Assembly: GCA_036850595.1 (NCBI GenBank)
Contig: CM072154.1
Span: 13,213,330 to 13,277,329, forward strand
DNA: 64,000 nucleotides
Reading direction: 5' to 3'
Source of the DNA: Rhyacichthys aspro
Taxonomy: Eukaryota; Chordata; Actinopteri; Gobiiformes; Rhyacichthyidae
Below the pieces are notes generated by a model that was not told the DNA's origin, did no database searches, and was given only the letters and a program-made list of their open reading frames with translations. The number at the start of each line of letters is the position of its first letter. Within the stretch, counting starts at the first letter, position 1. The position numbers and the translations under genes were made by a program. Shown here one piece after another: positions 47,867-56,808 of the stretch.

Positions 47867-50182
47867 ATGGATCCCTACCTCATTAAGGATTGTTTAATTC
47901 ACATATTCACTTTTCTGACCAAGGAAGACTTAATCAGAGCCTCAAGTGTGTGTAAGGTAATGTTCCCCTAACTTGCGGAAGTAGATTTGCAATGTAACTG
48001 CAACATTATTTAGCGCATTATATTATATTTGTGTGTTTTTAGGACTGGTATGAAGCTGCTGAGACTCCGTGGTTATGGAGGTGAGCTTGTGTCTAGTTTG
48101 AACACACGAGGAATAGCAGGACATCTGTAAATAATAATAATAATAATAAACCTGCCCCCTCCAGGAGGATGTCGTTACAGCGCTGGACCTTTTGTAATGT
48201 CATGTTGGGAGGGGAAGGAGTTCAGTCATGGAAAAGATACTTCCTCCGTCGTTCCCACCTGGAGAAGAAGATGACAGAAGGCAGGTCTGGAGGTTACACC
48301 TGCAAAAGTCTCAGGGGACACACAGGTACAAATCACGCACCTGTCACTCTTGGGCTGTCCAATATTTCGAAGTTTGACAGGCTCCTTGTCCATCAGGGAG
48401 GGTGATTGGGTTGGCATATCTGAATGGAAGCTCTACAGATGTCCCTGACCCCTGGAGCAGCAATGCCACAGTCTGCAGCGCCTCCACTGATGGTACAGTG
48501 CGAGCGTGGAACGTCCAAAATGTCAGTGCAGTTATTGTCTCATAGTTTAATAGTTAAATAGTCACACCATTCTATCAGATGTTATGTGTTACAGTGAAGT
48601 GCATTCAAACAAGGGCTGGGCAAGATTTTGATGTGCTTTTTAGTTTGAGAGTGAAGGTTTATGTCCCACAGGGTGAACTGCTGTGGTGCAGTCCTATGCA
48701 GAAACCGATGATGGATATAATAACTGATGGACAGCGTAACTTGGTGATCACAGCCGACTCAACAGGCCTCATCACGACCTGGCATGGTCAGACTGGACAG
48801 GAAATGGCCTCTGTTTCTACTGGATCCTCACACAGCACTTTACTGCAGTACTCCATCAACAATGATTGGTTTTTGAGTGTAGATAACCTCCAAATTTGTG
48901 ATAAAATCAAATTGCTCTCTCTCGCTCTCTTGTCTTTAAACTAAATTCTGTGTTTGTTTCAGGTGGGAGCAAGACAAGGATCTGTGTTAACATTCTCTGG
49001 CTCAGATTTGATAAAAAGGTCTACTGTATCTGTTTGTGACACTTTTCAAGTTACCACACTCCTAATGTCACCTGACAAAAAATGGCTCACAGCTGGAACC
49101 AAGGACAATGATGATCTTAGTGCAAAGGTATTTTAAAAACCAAAAAACTTTGCCTTCTGTACCATGACGTGATAAGATATGGGACCATGTGAGTAGCTAC
49201 TGTTAGCAAACACATTAAAACATTATTATTTTTTAGCAGCAATAATTTTTTAGCAACACTATTTTGTGATTTCTCCCTCAGGCTGTATTCTCCACGATCA
49301 AATTTTGATTTATTTTTTTTTGTTTCTCATTAAAGGTTATGTTCACAGAAAGTTTAACTTCTGAGTCTGAGGATGAGGAGCCTCTGTGCCAGTCTTTGCC
49401 AGTCGGTGGGTGCCGGGCTGCAGTTTTCATACCAACCCAGCCTTCTAGACTGGCTATTGTTCACAACACTGGGCTCCAAAACAACAATGTCCTCACTGTA
49501 TTTGATATCAGTGTTAAAAAGTCCAAATACAAAAAAGAAATCCAAGGTAAGGATTATGATATATAGGTATTATTGAAAGTAGCTTGTGTAAGGTGTGAGG
49601 TCATTTGTTCTGTTTAGTCCAGCAGGTGGAGTCCTTCTGTTTGACACAAAGCAGCTCCTCACAGATCTTTCTAAAAGCCAAAGACAGCAACTGCATTGTG
49701 CTGGCAGAAGGTCAACAACTGAATGTGTATTCTCTAAAAGGAGCTTTGCTTGCCAGCTTTCAAGACCACACTATGCCTATCTCTTCACTTTGTGTGGTAA
49801 GCTTCTCTCAATGAAATAATGAAATAATTCTTGTATAAATCAAACTAATACTCTTATAATCACAGGATAGCTTCCGAGTTGTGACTGCATCTCAAGACCT
49901 TTCCCTGCGAGTGTTTACTTGGAAGAATGACAGAGACCGTGGGCTGACGCTAGAGAGTCGATATCACTTATTGGGAGGGTCTCACACCATGTCCAAGTAT
50001 GTGAAATCACATTAAACTCAAACAATCTTTACCTATACTTACACCTTTCAGTAATTATCACTATAACCTTTTTTGTTTCTAGTGGGTTCACTCATGTTGT
50101 TTGTGACTACTCCAGCATCGTGGGTTCAGTCGAGGGCAAGGAGGGCAAAGATGTCTTGAAAGCATATTCTTTTACTTCCTAA
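47867..50182 (+). CDS. fbxw12: F-box and WD-repeat protein, FBXW12-like (10 exons)
   Basis: Predicted substrate adaptor of an SCF ubiquitin ligase: the F-box binds Skp1 and the repeats bind a target, which is unknown for this family. Exons: 47867-47956, 48043-48080, 48165-48325, 48397-48521, 48672-48878, 48963-49127, 49336-49546, 49618-49796, 49866-49996 and 50083-50182. They total 1,407 nt (468 residues; human FBXW12 is about 464), with all phases closing. Residues 1-45 form the F-box (LIHIFTFLTKEDLIRASSVCKDWY, split by intron 1, then WLWRRMSLQRW). WD-type units follow, for example GHTGRVIGLAYL, STDGTVRAWNV and SQDLSLRVFTW. LSLQRW, SPDKKW and VFLTES-type blocks match my memory of mammalian FBXW12. 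The gene lies head-to-head with wnt7a and tail-to-tail with ptpdc1. A short out-of-frame ATG at 47859 precedes the start. The F-box/WD class is secure; the exact orthology is less so. Confidence 0.85.
48130..48150. repeat. (ATA)n microsatellite in fbxw12 intron 2
   Basis: About seven ATA units just upstream of the polypyrimidine tract of the third exon (acceptor at 48164). Likely length-polymorphic. Confidence 0.8.
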
Positions 50183-50240
50183 GCATCAGATCAACAATTC
50201 AACAAAACAAGGCACTAACAGGATCACAGTTCACCTTGCT

Positions 50241-50246
50241 TTTATT
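50241..50246 (-). other. Candidate poly(A) signal of ptpdc1
   Basis: TTTATT on the plus strand reads AATAAA on the minus strand, about 285 bases after the ptpdc1 stop. It lies left of the fbxw12 signal, so use of both would make the two 3' UTRs overlap. Confidence 0.5.
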
Positions 50247-50378
50247 TAAAACTTATAATCACAAAAGTTTCTTGTTATAATCTTAATGGGTTGGCCTGTG
50301 TTTACAAAAAGAGGGTATTACAGTTAGCACTACACTGAAGCAAAGGCATGAACACTTTCTGCAATAACATGTTGTTGC

Positions 50379-50384
50379 AATAAA
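50379..50384 (+). other. Poly(A) signal of fbxw12
   Basis: AATAAA about 200 bases after the fbxw12 stop, followed by T-rich and GT-rich sequence (ACATTTGTTTC, TTTTGTGTTTT). It is the first canonical plus-strand hexamer after the gene. Confidence 0.6.
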
Positions 50385-50531
50385 TATTATCTACATTTGT
50401 TTCAACATTTTGTGTTTTCTAAGCTGAAGTATGGCAGTGTTTAAAATGACCAGACTTAAGGCACAGTTATTAATCCTTCTAGAAATATTATCTCAAGGCA
50501 CGGGAACAACAGATGAACATTACCTTTACTA

Positions 50532-53500
50532 CTAAAATAAAGAAGAAAAGAAAAAATTGGACCGAGATGGTTCTTTTTCAATCACTCTGTTTCGAATGTC
50601 ATCCAGGACACAGCTGAGGACATTGGTCATTGACTTGTACAGTTCATTACCATCAGCTGTATTATCTTGCACCTATAACACAATATATATTTATATTTAA
50701 TTAGGGAGGGAAAATAGATGAAAATGTAAAATGTTCAGCCATGGGAAGATATTCTTACCCAAGTAAAAGCCTTTATGGTGCGGTTCAAGAAAGCTTTTTC
50801 AACCTTATCTGGTATCAAATGCATATTAGCCATACAGTCAAGGATGCATGTAAGTGTTTCTTTAGAGGCCTATGAAAAGAGGACCACATTGTTAGGATAA
50901 CTAGGACTATTTAATCTATTACCACACTAGTAGCAAATAACTTATGGACTGACCTGGTCAAGTGGGCCTAGGATTGTTTGTGGATCAGTGTTTTTTAGGT
51001 TCAGGGCCTTAGCAGCTTGAACTGAGATGACTGGCTCCTTGAGCTGCTCTAGCCACGCCCACATAAGACCAGTTAGGATGAAAGGGTCACGCTCCATACA
51101 TAGCCTTTCCCAAGCTCCGCCTTGGTTTAGCTCTACCTGCCAACATAGAGAAATACATTTTCCGGTATCCCATGACTACAATATCCAATCAGGATGTAGG
51201 TGGAACCGTTGTCTTGTCTTCTTCTCCACAGGGTTTAAAATATGACAGGTCAACAAAACTTATGTGGTGTTATAAAGAAGTTTTAGCCAATATAATACAT
51301 AAGTTCCACTGATGTTTTGGTTTATGGCAAATTATGATGCTAACAGGAAAAACTGACAGGAAATACGATAAAATGACAGCTAGTAGTAACCGTATAACCG
51401 TACAGTATAGACTGAATATCTCTGCCACATTGAAGACAAGACACTTTGTTTGTCTTACCAGTCAGATCAGAAGGCGATGGATTTGTAGCATATATCCAAA
51501 TTTTACAAAATAAATCACAGTTGGTCTTAGTTGGTCATTTACCTGCCAGCTTAACACTTTGCTCCTGTGCACCTCCTCTCCCTCCAAAAACAGGTCCACA
51601 GCCAGTGCTTGGGCCACAAGCAGTCTCCTGGCGTCTAAGGACAGCTCCGACTGCAGGGTGATGAAGGGCACCTCTGAATGCTCCTCTTCTTTGCTTTCAG
51701 GCTTTTTTCCATTCGCTGCAAACTCTTCCCTCAGTTCGGCCTTCCACCTGGATAGCATGTTACCCTTCTTATCATCTTTGTGGTATCCCATAGACTCACT
51801 GCGTTGGATGGTTTTTTGTTTGACTTTCTTGAGGAGATTGGAACAGTCTTTTTGGTATTCTGCATTCTTGATTTCCCAGAGTGAGCTTGCAGAACTGTGA
51901 GAGGTGGGAGATGTGTTGCTATTCCAGGTCTTTTTAGGTGTGGACTTTCCCACATCAGACTGTGACAGGGACGTGAGAGGTTGTGTCAGAAGATTGAGGT
52001 CTGAGCCTAGTCGCCTCAAGTCCAGTTCACTATAGCTAAGGCTTTTCCGATGGTAAAATATGGGGGGCTCATTGAAATGTCTTGGCAATGTGGGTGTTCC
52101 TGGCAAACGGTGCGCCCCTCCAAAAACCTCAGGGCCCAGTTTCTCAATCACGTTCAGCTCTGTCTCTATGTCTTCGATATCAGGAGCCTCCAAAATATCT
52201 TCCTCGATCACTTGGCGATTCTCCACTGTGTCTTTTAGCAGCTTACACACCAGCTGAATGATCTTCGGGAGATATCTAAGCTGTCTTCTCTCGTAGCCAT
52301 GCAACATGTGTCTCTGACGGTTCAAATACTGGGACAGTGTGACGGGGTGGGTCAAAGGCTCAGCACATGAAAACACACTTCTCAGGGGGGAAAGAAACTG
52401 GACAAACTGTCTAACGCACCGCAGCTGACCTCTTGTTTGAATAGAATTTGGACGTTTAGAGCGCACGTATAAGATGGCCTGGTTGGCAGTCATCCTTGTG
52501 GTGTAGGCAATGAAACATGCTACCAGGACACCTAGGGTAAAATGGGAAATTCAGTAATAAAATAAAGATCCAAACCCTGCATACAACTTCTCTTTATCGT
52601 ACCTGTTCTTCCGAGGCCAGCGTGACAATGGATTGCAATCTTTCCCTCCTGTAGCGCAAAAGCCATCACCTTTACCATGTCCAGCACAGCCGTGAGGGTA
52701 CCCACTCCATAGTCGCTCCAGCCAAAATTATAGAAGTAAACTGCAAAACAATAAAGGTGCGTTAGAGTTCAATCACTAGTATCAAATACAGTGAACAAAT
52801 ACATGAGTCACATACTGTTGTTTTCCATAAAGACCTCTGGACAATATGAAAACCCACTCTTTGGATCCAGAGGGTTTCCGCAGTTGGCGTGTTCACCAGG
52901 AATTTGAAGGTTGATCAGTGTTTTAATCCCATTTCTGAGTCATAGAAAGAAAAAATGCACAGTGTATATACGCTATCACTCCATAATCGAAGCTTATATC
53001 AAATGTGTACCTTTTAAATTGATCAATTATGTCATATTTTTCAATGATTTCCGTGGAGGGTCTGGAAGTAGCAAGGATGTGATCAGTTACCCTGAAAACA
53101 AAACCAAAACTCACAAACAGGTTTGATATTTTCAGTCATGTGGACATAGTTTTGTAAATAAAGAATCCTACCAGGAGGAGTAGAGTCCTTTTATAGCCTG
53201 TAGGTCATCACTCCATTGACTTGGGTTGTCATACTTGCAGGCTTGTCCTCCACATCCAACAGAACATTGCACATGTGCTGGGATCACATAACGTATAGCT
53301 TCTCCAAACACTGTATATTTCGACCTGGGGGCTCTGACTGAAGTTATTGTAGTGGAAAGAAGAGAAGGAAACTGAGATTGCTGTTTCTGTGTTGTAAACA
53401 CTTGACCACAAGAAATGCAGTGTTGATGTTTGGTAACTCTTAAATAATTAGATGATCAGTGACTGCTCACTTAGAGGTGACTAATCCCTTGTCTGGCATT

Positions 53501-53658
53501 GATAGTCAGTCATCTTAGCACTAAAAGCAGGGAACTGTCTGGTACAACAATGTTAAGAACTGATCACTTCTCTTTGTCGTTACTTACTGAATTCCATCAG
53601 AGCCCCTCCTGTTGTGTGTGCCATATGAACAGTCACTCAGGAAGTTATCCAAAGTCAT
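50532..53658 (-). CDS. ptpdc1: Protein tyrosine phosphatase domain-containing protein 1 (nine coding exons)
   Basis: A cysteine-dependent phosphatase linked in human cells to centrosome position and cilia. Exons on the minus strand: 53658-53588, 53333-53172, 53091-53011, 52934-52816, 52740-52603, 52531-51543, 51136-50954, 50869-50759 and 50672-50532. They total 1,995 nt (664 residues; the human protein is about 750). The signature HCHAGLGRTG gives catalytic Cys183 and Arg189 of the CX5R loop. Upstream blocks KYTVFGEAIRYVIP, CGGQACKYDNP and WSDDLQAIKG match human PTPDC1, as do YFYNFGWSDYG and RSKRPNSIQTRGQL. The long exon 52531-51543 then encodes a low-complexity Ser-rich linker, and the last exons a helical region (LMWAWLEQLKEPVI). 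The shorter length comes from the linker. The start is ambiguous: a second ATG at 53624 paired with acceptor 53337 also keeps frame. Confidence 0.93.
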
Positions 53659-53901
53659 TGCAGAATCTAGGCACAGATGCACTTCCTTGTAACATCCGTT
53701 GATTTACCACACAGCATTCTCTAAACCAGTTAATTGACAGTTAATTCATATGAGGATGACTGCAATCATAAAATAAACATTGTCCTATAGAGAAATATAA
53801 CTTCTATCCATAGCTATTACGTTTTGCTATTGTACCAAAGGTACAGTTGTGTAAAGTAAATAATTAAATGAATGGATAGAAAGATAAAAAAAGTGAATTA
53901 C

Positions 53902-54060
53902 CTGAAATAAGTGAGATAAGGAGCCTGTAACCACCATGTCTTCACACAAATGGGTTACTCTTCTTGCTGCCAACATTTCTGACTTCAACCTGCACAGCTC
54001 TGACGTTGCGTCCGAGGCTCTATGGAAAGTCAATCCTGTTGCTTCGCTTGATTTGATTCG
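53902..54060 (-). other. ptpdc1: Probable 5' noncoding exon of ptpdc1
   Basis: On the minus strand this segment ends TTATTTCAG|GTAATTC, a good donor, about 240 bases before the ptpdc1 start codon. The next exon has a fitting acceptor (GTGCCTAG) at about 53676. Its open frame does not join the phosphatase frame without a stop, so it is best read as untranslated. The outer edge is not defined. Confidence 0.45.
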
Positions 54061-55407
54061 TCACAGATTATCTCTGCGTAACAGGGTGGGGCAACAGTGA
54101 GAGCAGGGCATGTCAGCTCTTCTGTAGAAACCCATCTATTTCACAGATTCACTATAATAATAATTTCACCTGAAGAATGTGTTGAAAACTAAGTGGAAAG
54201 AGTGTACTGTGTACCTAATTCACTGCACAAATTCTTCCTTGTTGTAGCTGTGGGGGGAGTGTAAGGTTATTTCTGACTCTTTCTGGATTAGACGACTTTA
54301 ATCTTATTACTCTACGGGTATAAAAGCTGTGAACCCAGTCCTCTAAAAAGACAACTCTATACCAGTCTGTCCTAGTGGACTCTAAAATGCAATCTGTTCA
54401 AATTTATGTATATTTTTCATCATCTGCAGCTTGATTTCTGCTCATTTTATTCAATTGTGTTAAGCTTGCAATTGTAATCATAAGTTGCGCTTTAAAGCAG
54501 ATTCAGACAATTTAAATGTTCATATTTTGCTTGAAGGTGTTTGTGAAAAAGACATTAAGCTTCACCCTGCTCCACAAATAGTGGGGCCTCAGTGACATCG
54601 CAAGCAGATAAAATCTGATTGGCTTAGCTTGCACCTTTCTAAAGCTGGTTAGTTTAAGGCTGGGTCAAGAGAGTGGAGCCAAGAGATATGTAGAGATTTA
54701 AGCTTTAACCATTTTCAGTAAAATAAAAGACCTCAACACTCCTTTTTTTAAATTATTTATTTAAAAACTTTAGACTAGGGTTCTGTTGAAATTCAAACAT
54801 ACAATACAATATATTAATTTTACATCCAATGGAAAACTGACTGTGCTCCACTCTATTACATAGGGCCTCGGTCCAGAATCAAAGTCTAAGATCATAAAAC
54901 AATGGCACAACTCTATCAATGTATTGTGTTTTAAAAGTACCACATCTTGTTTTGTGCATGCAGTGCCTTGTATTTCCTCCCTTTGAATATTTAAACCACC
55001 AGTGCTATTATATTTTTGTACCTTCACCACTCAGCTACCTGCCCTAGTTTCCTTGCACTGTAATCATTTTTGGTCACTGGATATTTCACCGTTTGGAGCC
55101 CTGCAGCAGCCTAGATTGGAAACAGAAGTTAGTAATATTATCTTTTCTATTCCTATGAAAAAAAAAATCAAATAAGACAGATGGACACACAAACATCAGC
55201 AGTTGGTAGGCTTTAGCGTTAACGGTACATTTATAGCAGAAATTTAACTTCAGTTAGCATAAGCTACTGTATAAGTCATTTATAGATTTATTTTTAGTTA
55301 GCAGGCTAAGACTAAAGAACCCTGCTCCATGTTTCTTCTTAGTCAGATGGATGTCAACAAACCTCCCTTAAATAGAAGTGCTACATTGCTACATTATAGT
55401 GTGTTGT

Positions 55408-55424
55408 CCACCAGAGGGCAGCAG
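55408..55424 (+). promoter_or_regulatory. CTCF-like motif
   Basis: CCACCAGAGGGCAGCAG fits the vertebrate CTCF core CCASYAGRKGGCRS at every position. It lies between the divergent ptpdc1 and bicd2 promoters. Confidence 0.5.
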
Positions 55425-55776
55425 ACACAACTAAATATGACGGGTTGCCAGATTAGAATCAACAAGTTCAGCCCAATTAAAACTTACAACCCACTCTAAA
55501 CATCCCAAAATTATGTTACCAATACACAATTTAAATATTATCACGTCAAGAAAAACAATGACTGTAAATATAATGTGGCGTATGAATAAATAAAGCTGTA
55601 GTCCTTTATCTAACCGCGTAAAAGGCCTTAGAGTGCACAAAACAAAATGAAAAAGCATTTGAAAAAACAATTGCTTAACAAGGTTTCTCTAAACTTTCAG
55701 TTGTTTTGGATGGAACCATCTTCCAAAGAATTGGAAAATACATTTTTTCACCTCGAAATTGACTGACTTCCATTGA

Positions 55777-55788
55777 CCACTAGAGGGC
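55777..55788 (+). promoter_or_regulatory. Second CTCF-like motif
   Basis: CCACTAGAGGGC, same orientation as the site at 55408 and 370 bases from it. The core fits; the 3' flank fits less well. Confidence 0.35.
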
Positions 55789-56205
55789 TAGTCTATCCGT
55801 TGTTGCCGGAGATTTCCGCGCTCCACATCGGCACCTTTGCAAAGCATAATGGGAAACGAGTTTATTTCGAGACGTCGATGGTCGTCCTGTCTTGGTATTG
55901 GGCATTACAAACACACCATTTCCCGTCAGGCACTGCGGCTCACTTGGAGCTGCCCCCGCAGATTGCGTAGTGCATTTCAGATGAGCAAACCGCCCATCAG
56001 CTGTTCTTCCTGAGCCGGTTTGTCGGTAGGATGAAAACAGCGGAAAACGTGACTTAGCGCCTTCAAAATAAGATAAACGAATATGTGGGCATTGTTTAAA
56101 ATAGTTATATAGTTTATAAAATGTGATTTATATTATCATATGTACTACAATTTATTATTTTCTTTAGAATATACATGAGTAGTTACAGTAAATAGGATTG
56201 ATTGT

Positions 56206-56583
56206 TTGTCACACAAAGATTCATTTAAAAGGTTGTTACCGGAAGTCGTGTATTCCTCTCCACCGCCTTGGCTTTGGGATGTTTGCTGCGGAGCTGTCGT
56301 TAGTATAAGCCGGGGGAGAGGCGAAGGTAACGGAGGACCTCAACGATGGAGCATTTCTAGGATAACACCAAGCTCCCCCCGTTTAAGAAAAACTAGTAAC
56401 AGAAATCTACATGACCAAAGACGCGTGGCCAGCAACGAGAAACGCAAGCGTAACAATCATGCAATTCAAATACAGACGAATTTAAGCCAGCGCTTCTTCA
56501 AGGTTACGCCGCTTGAAGACGCCCCGCATCCCCTTGTCTCACGTTGGTTGAACGTCATCCGCCAGCCGGCACCGACAGTCATC
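56206..56583 (+). other. bicd2: Probable 5' UTR and promoter region of bicd2
   Basis: GC- and CpG-richer DNA before the start codon, with several out-of-frame ATGs (for example near 56278, 56345 and 56409). The bicd2 frame is open for about 380 bases here but has no Met codon, so translation should begin at 56584. Confidence 0.5.
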
Positions 56584-56808
56584 ATGTCCGTGGTAGAAGA
56601 GCAGGGATATCCCGACGCCATGCCGCAGTGGATGAGGGCTGAGATCGAGCGTCTCTCCCGGGAGCTGAGCGAGACCACGAACGAGAAGATCCAGGCGGCG
56701 GAGTACGGACTGGCGGTGCTGGAGGAGAAGCAGCAGCTCAAACAGCAATACGACGAGCTGGAGATCGAGTATGAGGCCATCAGACAGGAGCTGGACCAGC
56801 TAAAAGAG
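56584..56808 (+). CDS. bicd2: Bicaudal-D dynein adaptor, first coding exon (gene continues beyond window)
   Basis: BICD proteins are long coiled coils that link dynein-dynactin to cargo such as Rab6 vesicles and nuclear-pore sites. This exon encodes 75 residues, from MSVVEEQGYP to LDQLKE, and ends at donor AAAGAG|GTGAGA in phase 0, the same point as human BICD1/2 exon 1. EKIQAAEYGLAVLEEK is the invariant start of the first coiled coil. The N-terminus has a Q/E-W-L/M-RAE block as in BICD2, while QQYDELE is shared with BICD1. The neighbour ptpdc1 (both on human 9q22) supports BICD2. No in-frame ATG lies upstream. The remaining exons lie beyond base 64000. Confidence 0.88.

Larger units (their letters stand above)
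54061..56205. other. Divergent intergenic region, ptpdc1 / bicd2
   Basis: Two kilobases between head-to-head genes. No supported coding sequence or RNA gene. Two CTCF-like motifs lie on the bicd2 side (55408 and 55777), with a more GC-rich patch near 55780-56060 that could be promoter or first noncoding exon. Confidence 0.55.

Noticed and set aside
48385..48400. Alternative acceptor (GGGAG) for the fourth fbxw12 exon
   Set aside because: It is four bases from the CAG at 48394-48396 and would break the WD-repeat frame; only the CAG keeps it.
53827..54033. Minus-strand frame MTFHRASDAT... as the ptpdc1 N-terminus
   Set aside because: Its donor leaves phase 0, and none of its frames joins the next exons without a stop or a frame break. 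It is better read as a noncoding exon.
56206..56583. An in-frame N-terminal extension of bicd2
   Set aside because: No ATG in frame, composition unlike BICD, and the family starts just before the conserved coiled coil, as the ATG at 56584 does. Kept only as a low-interest observation.
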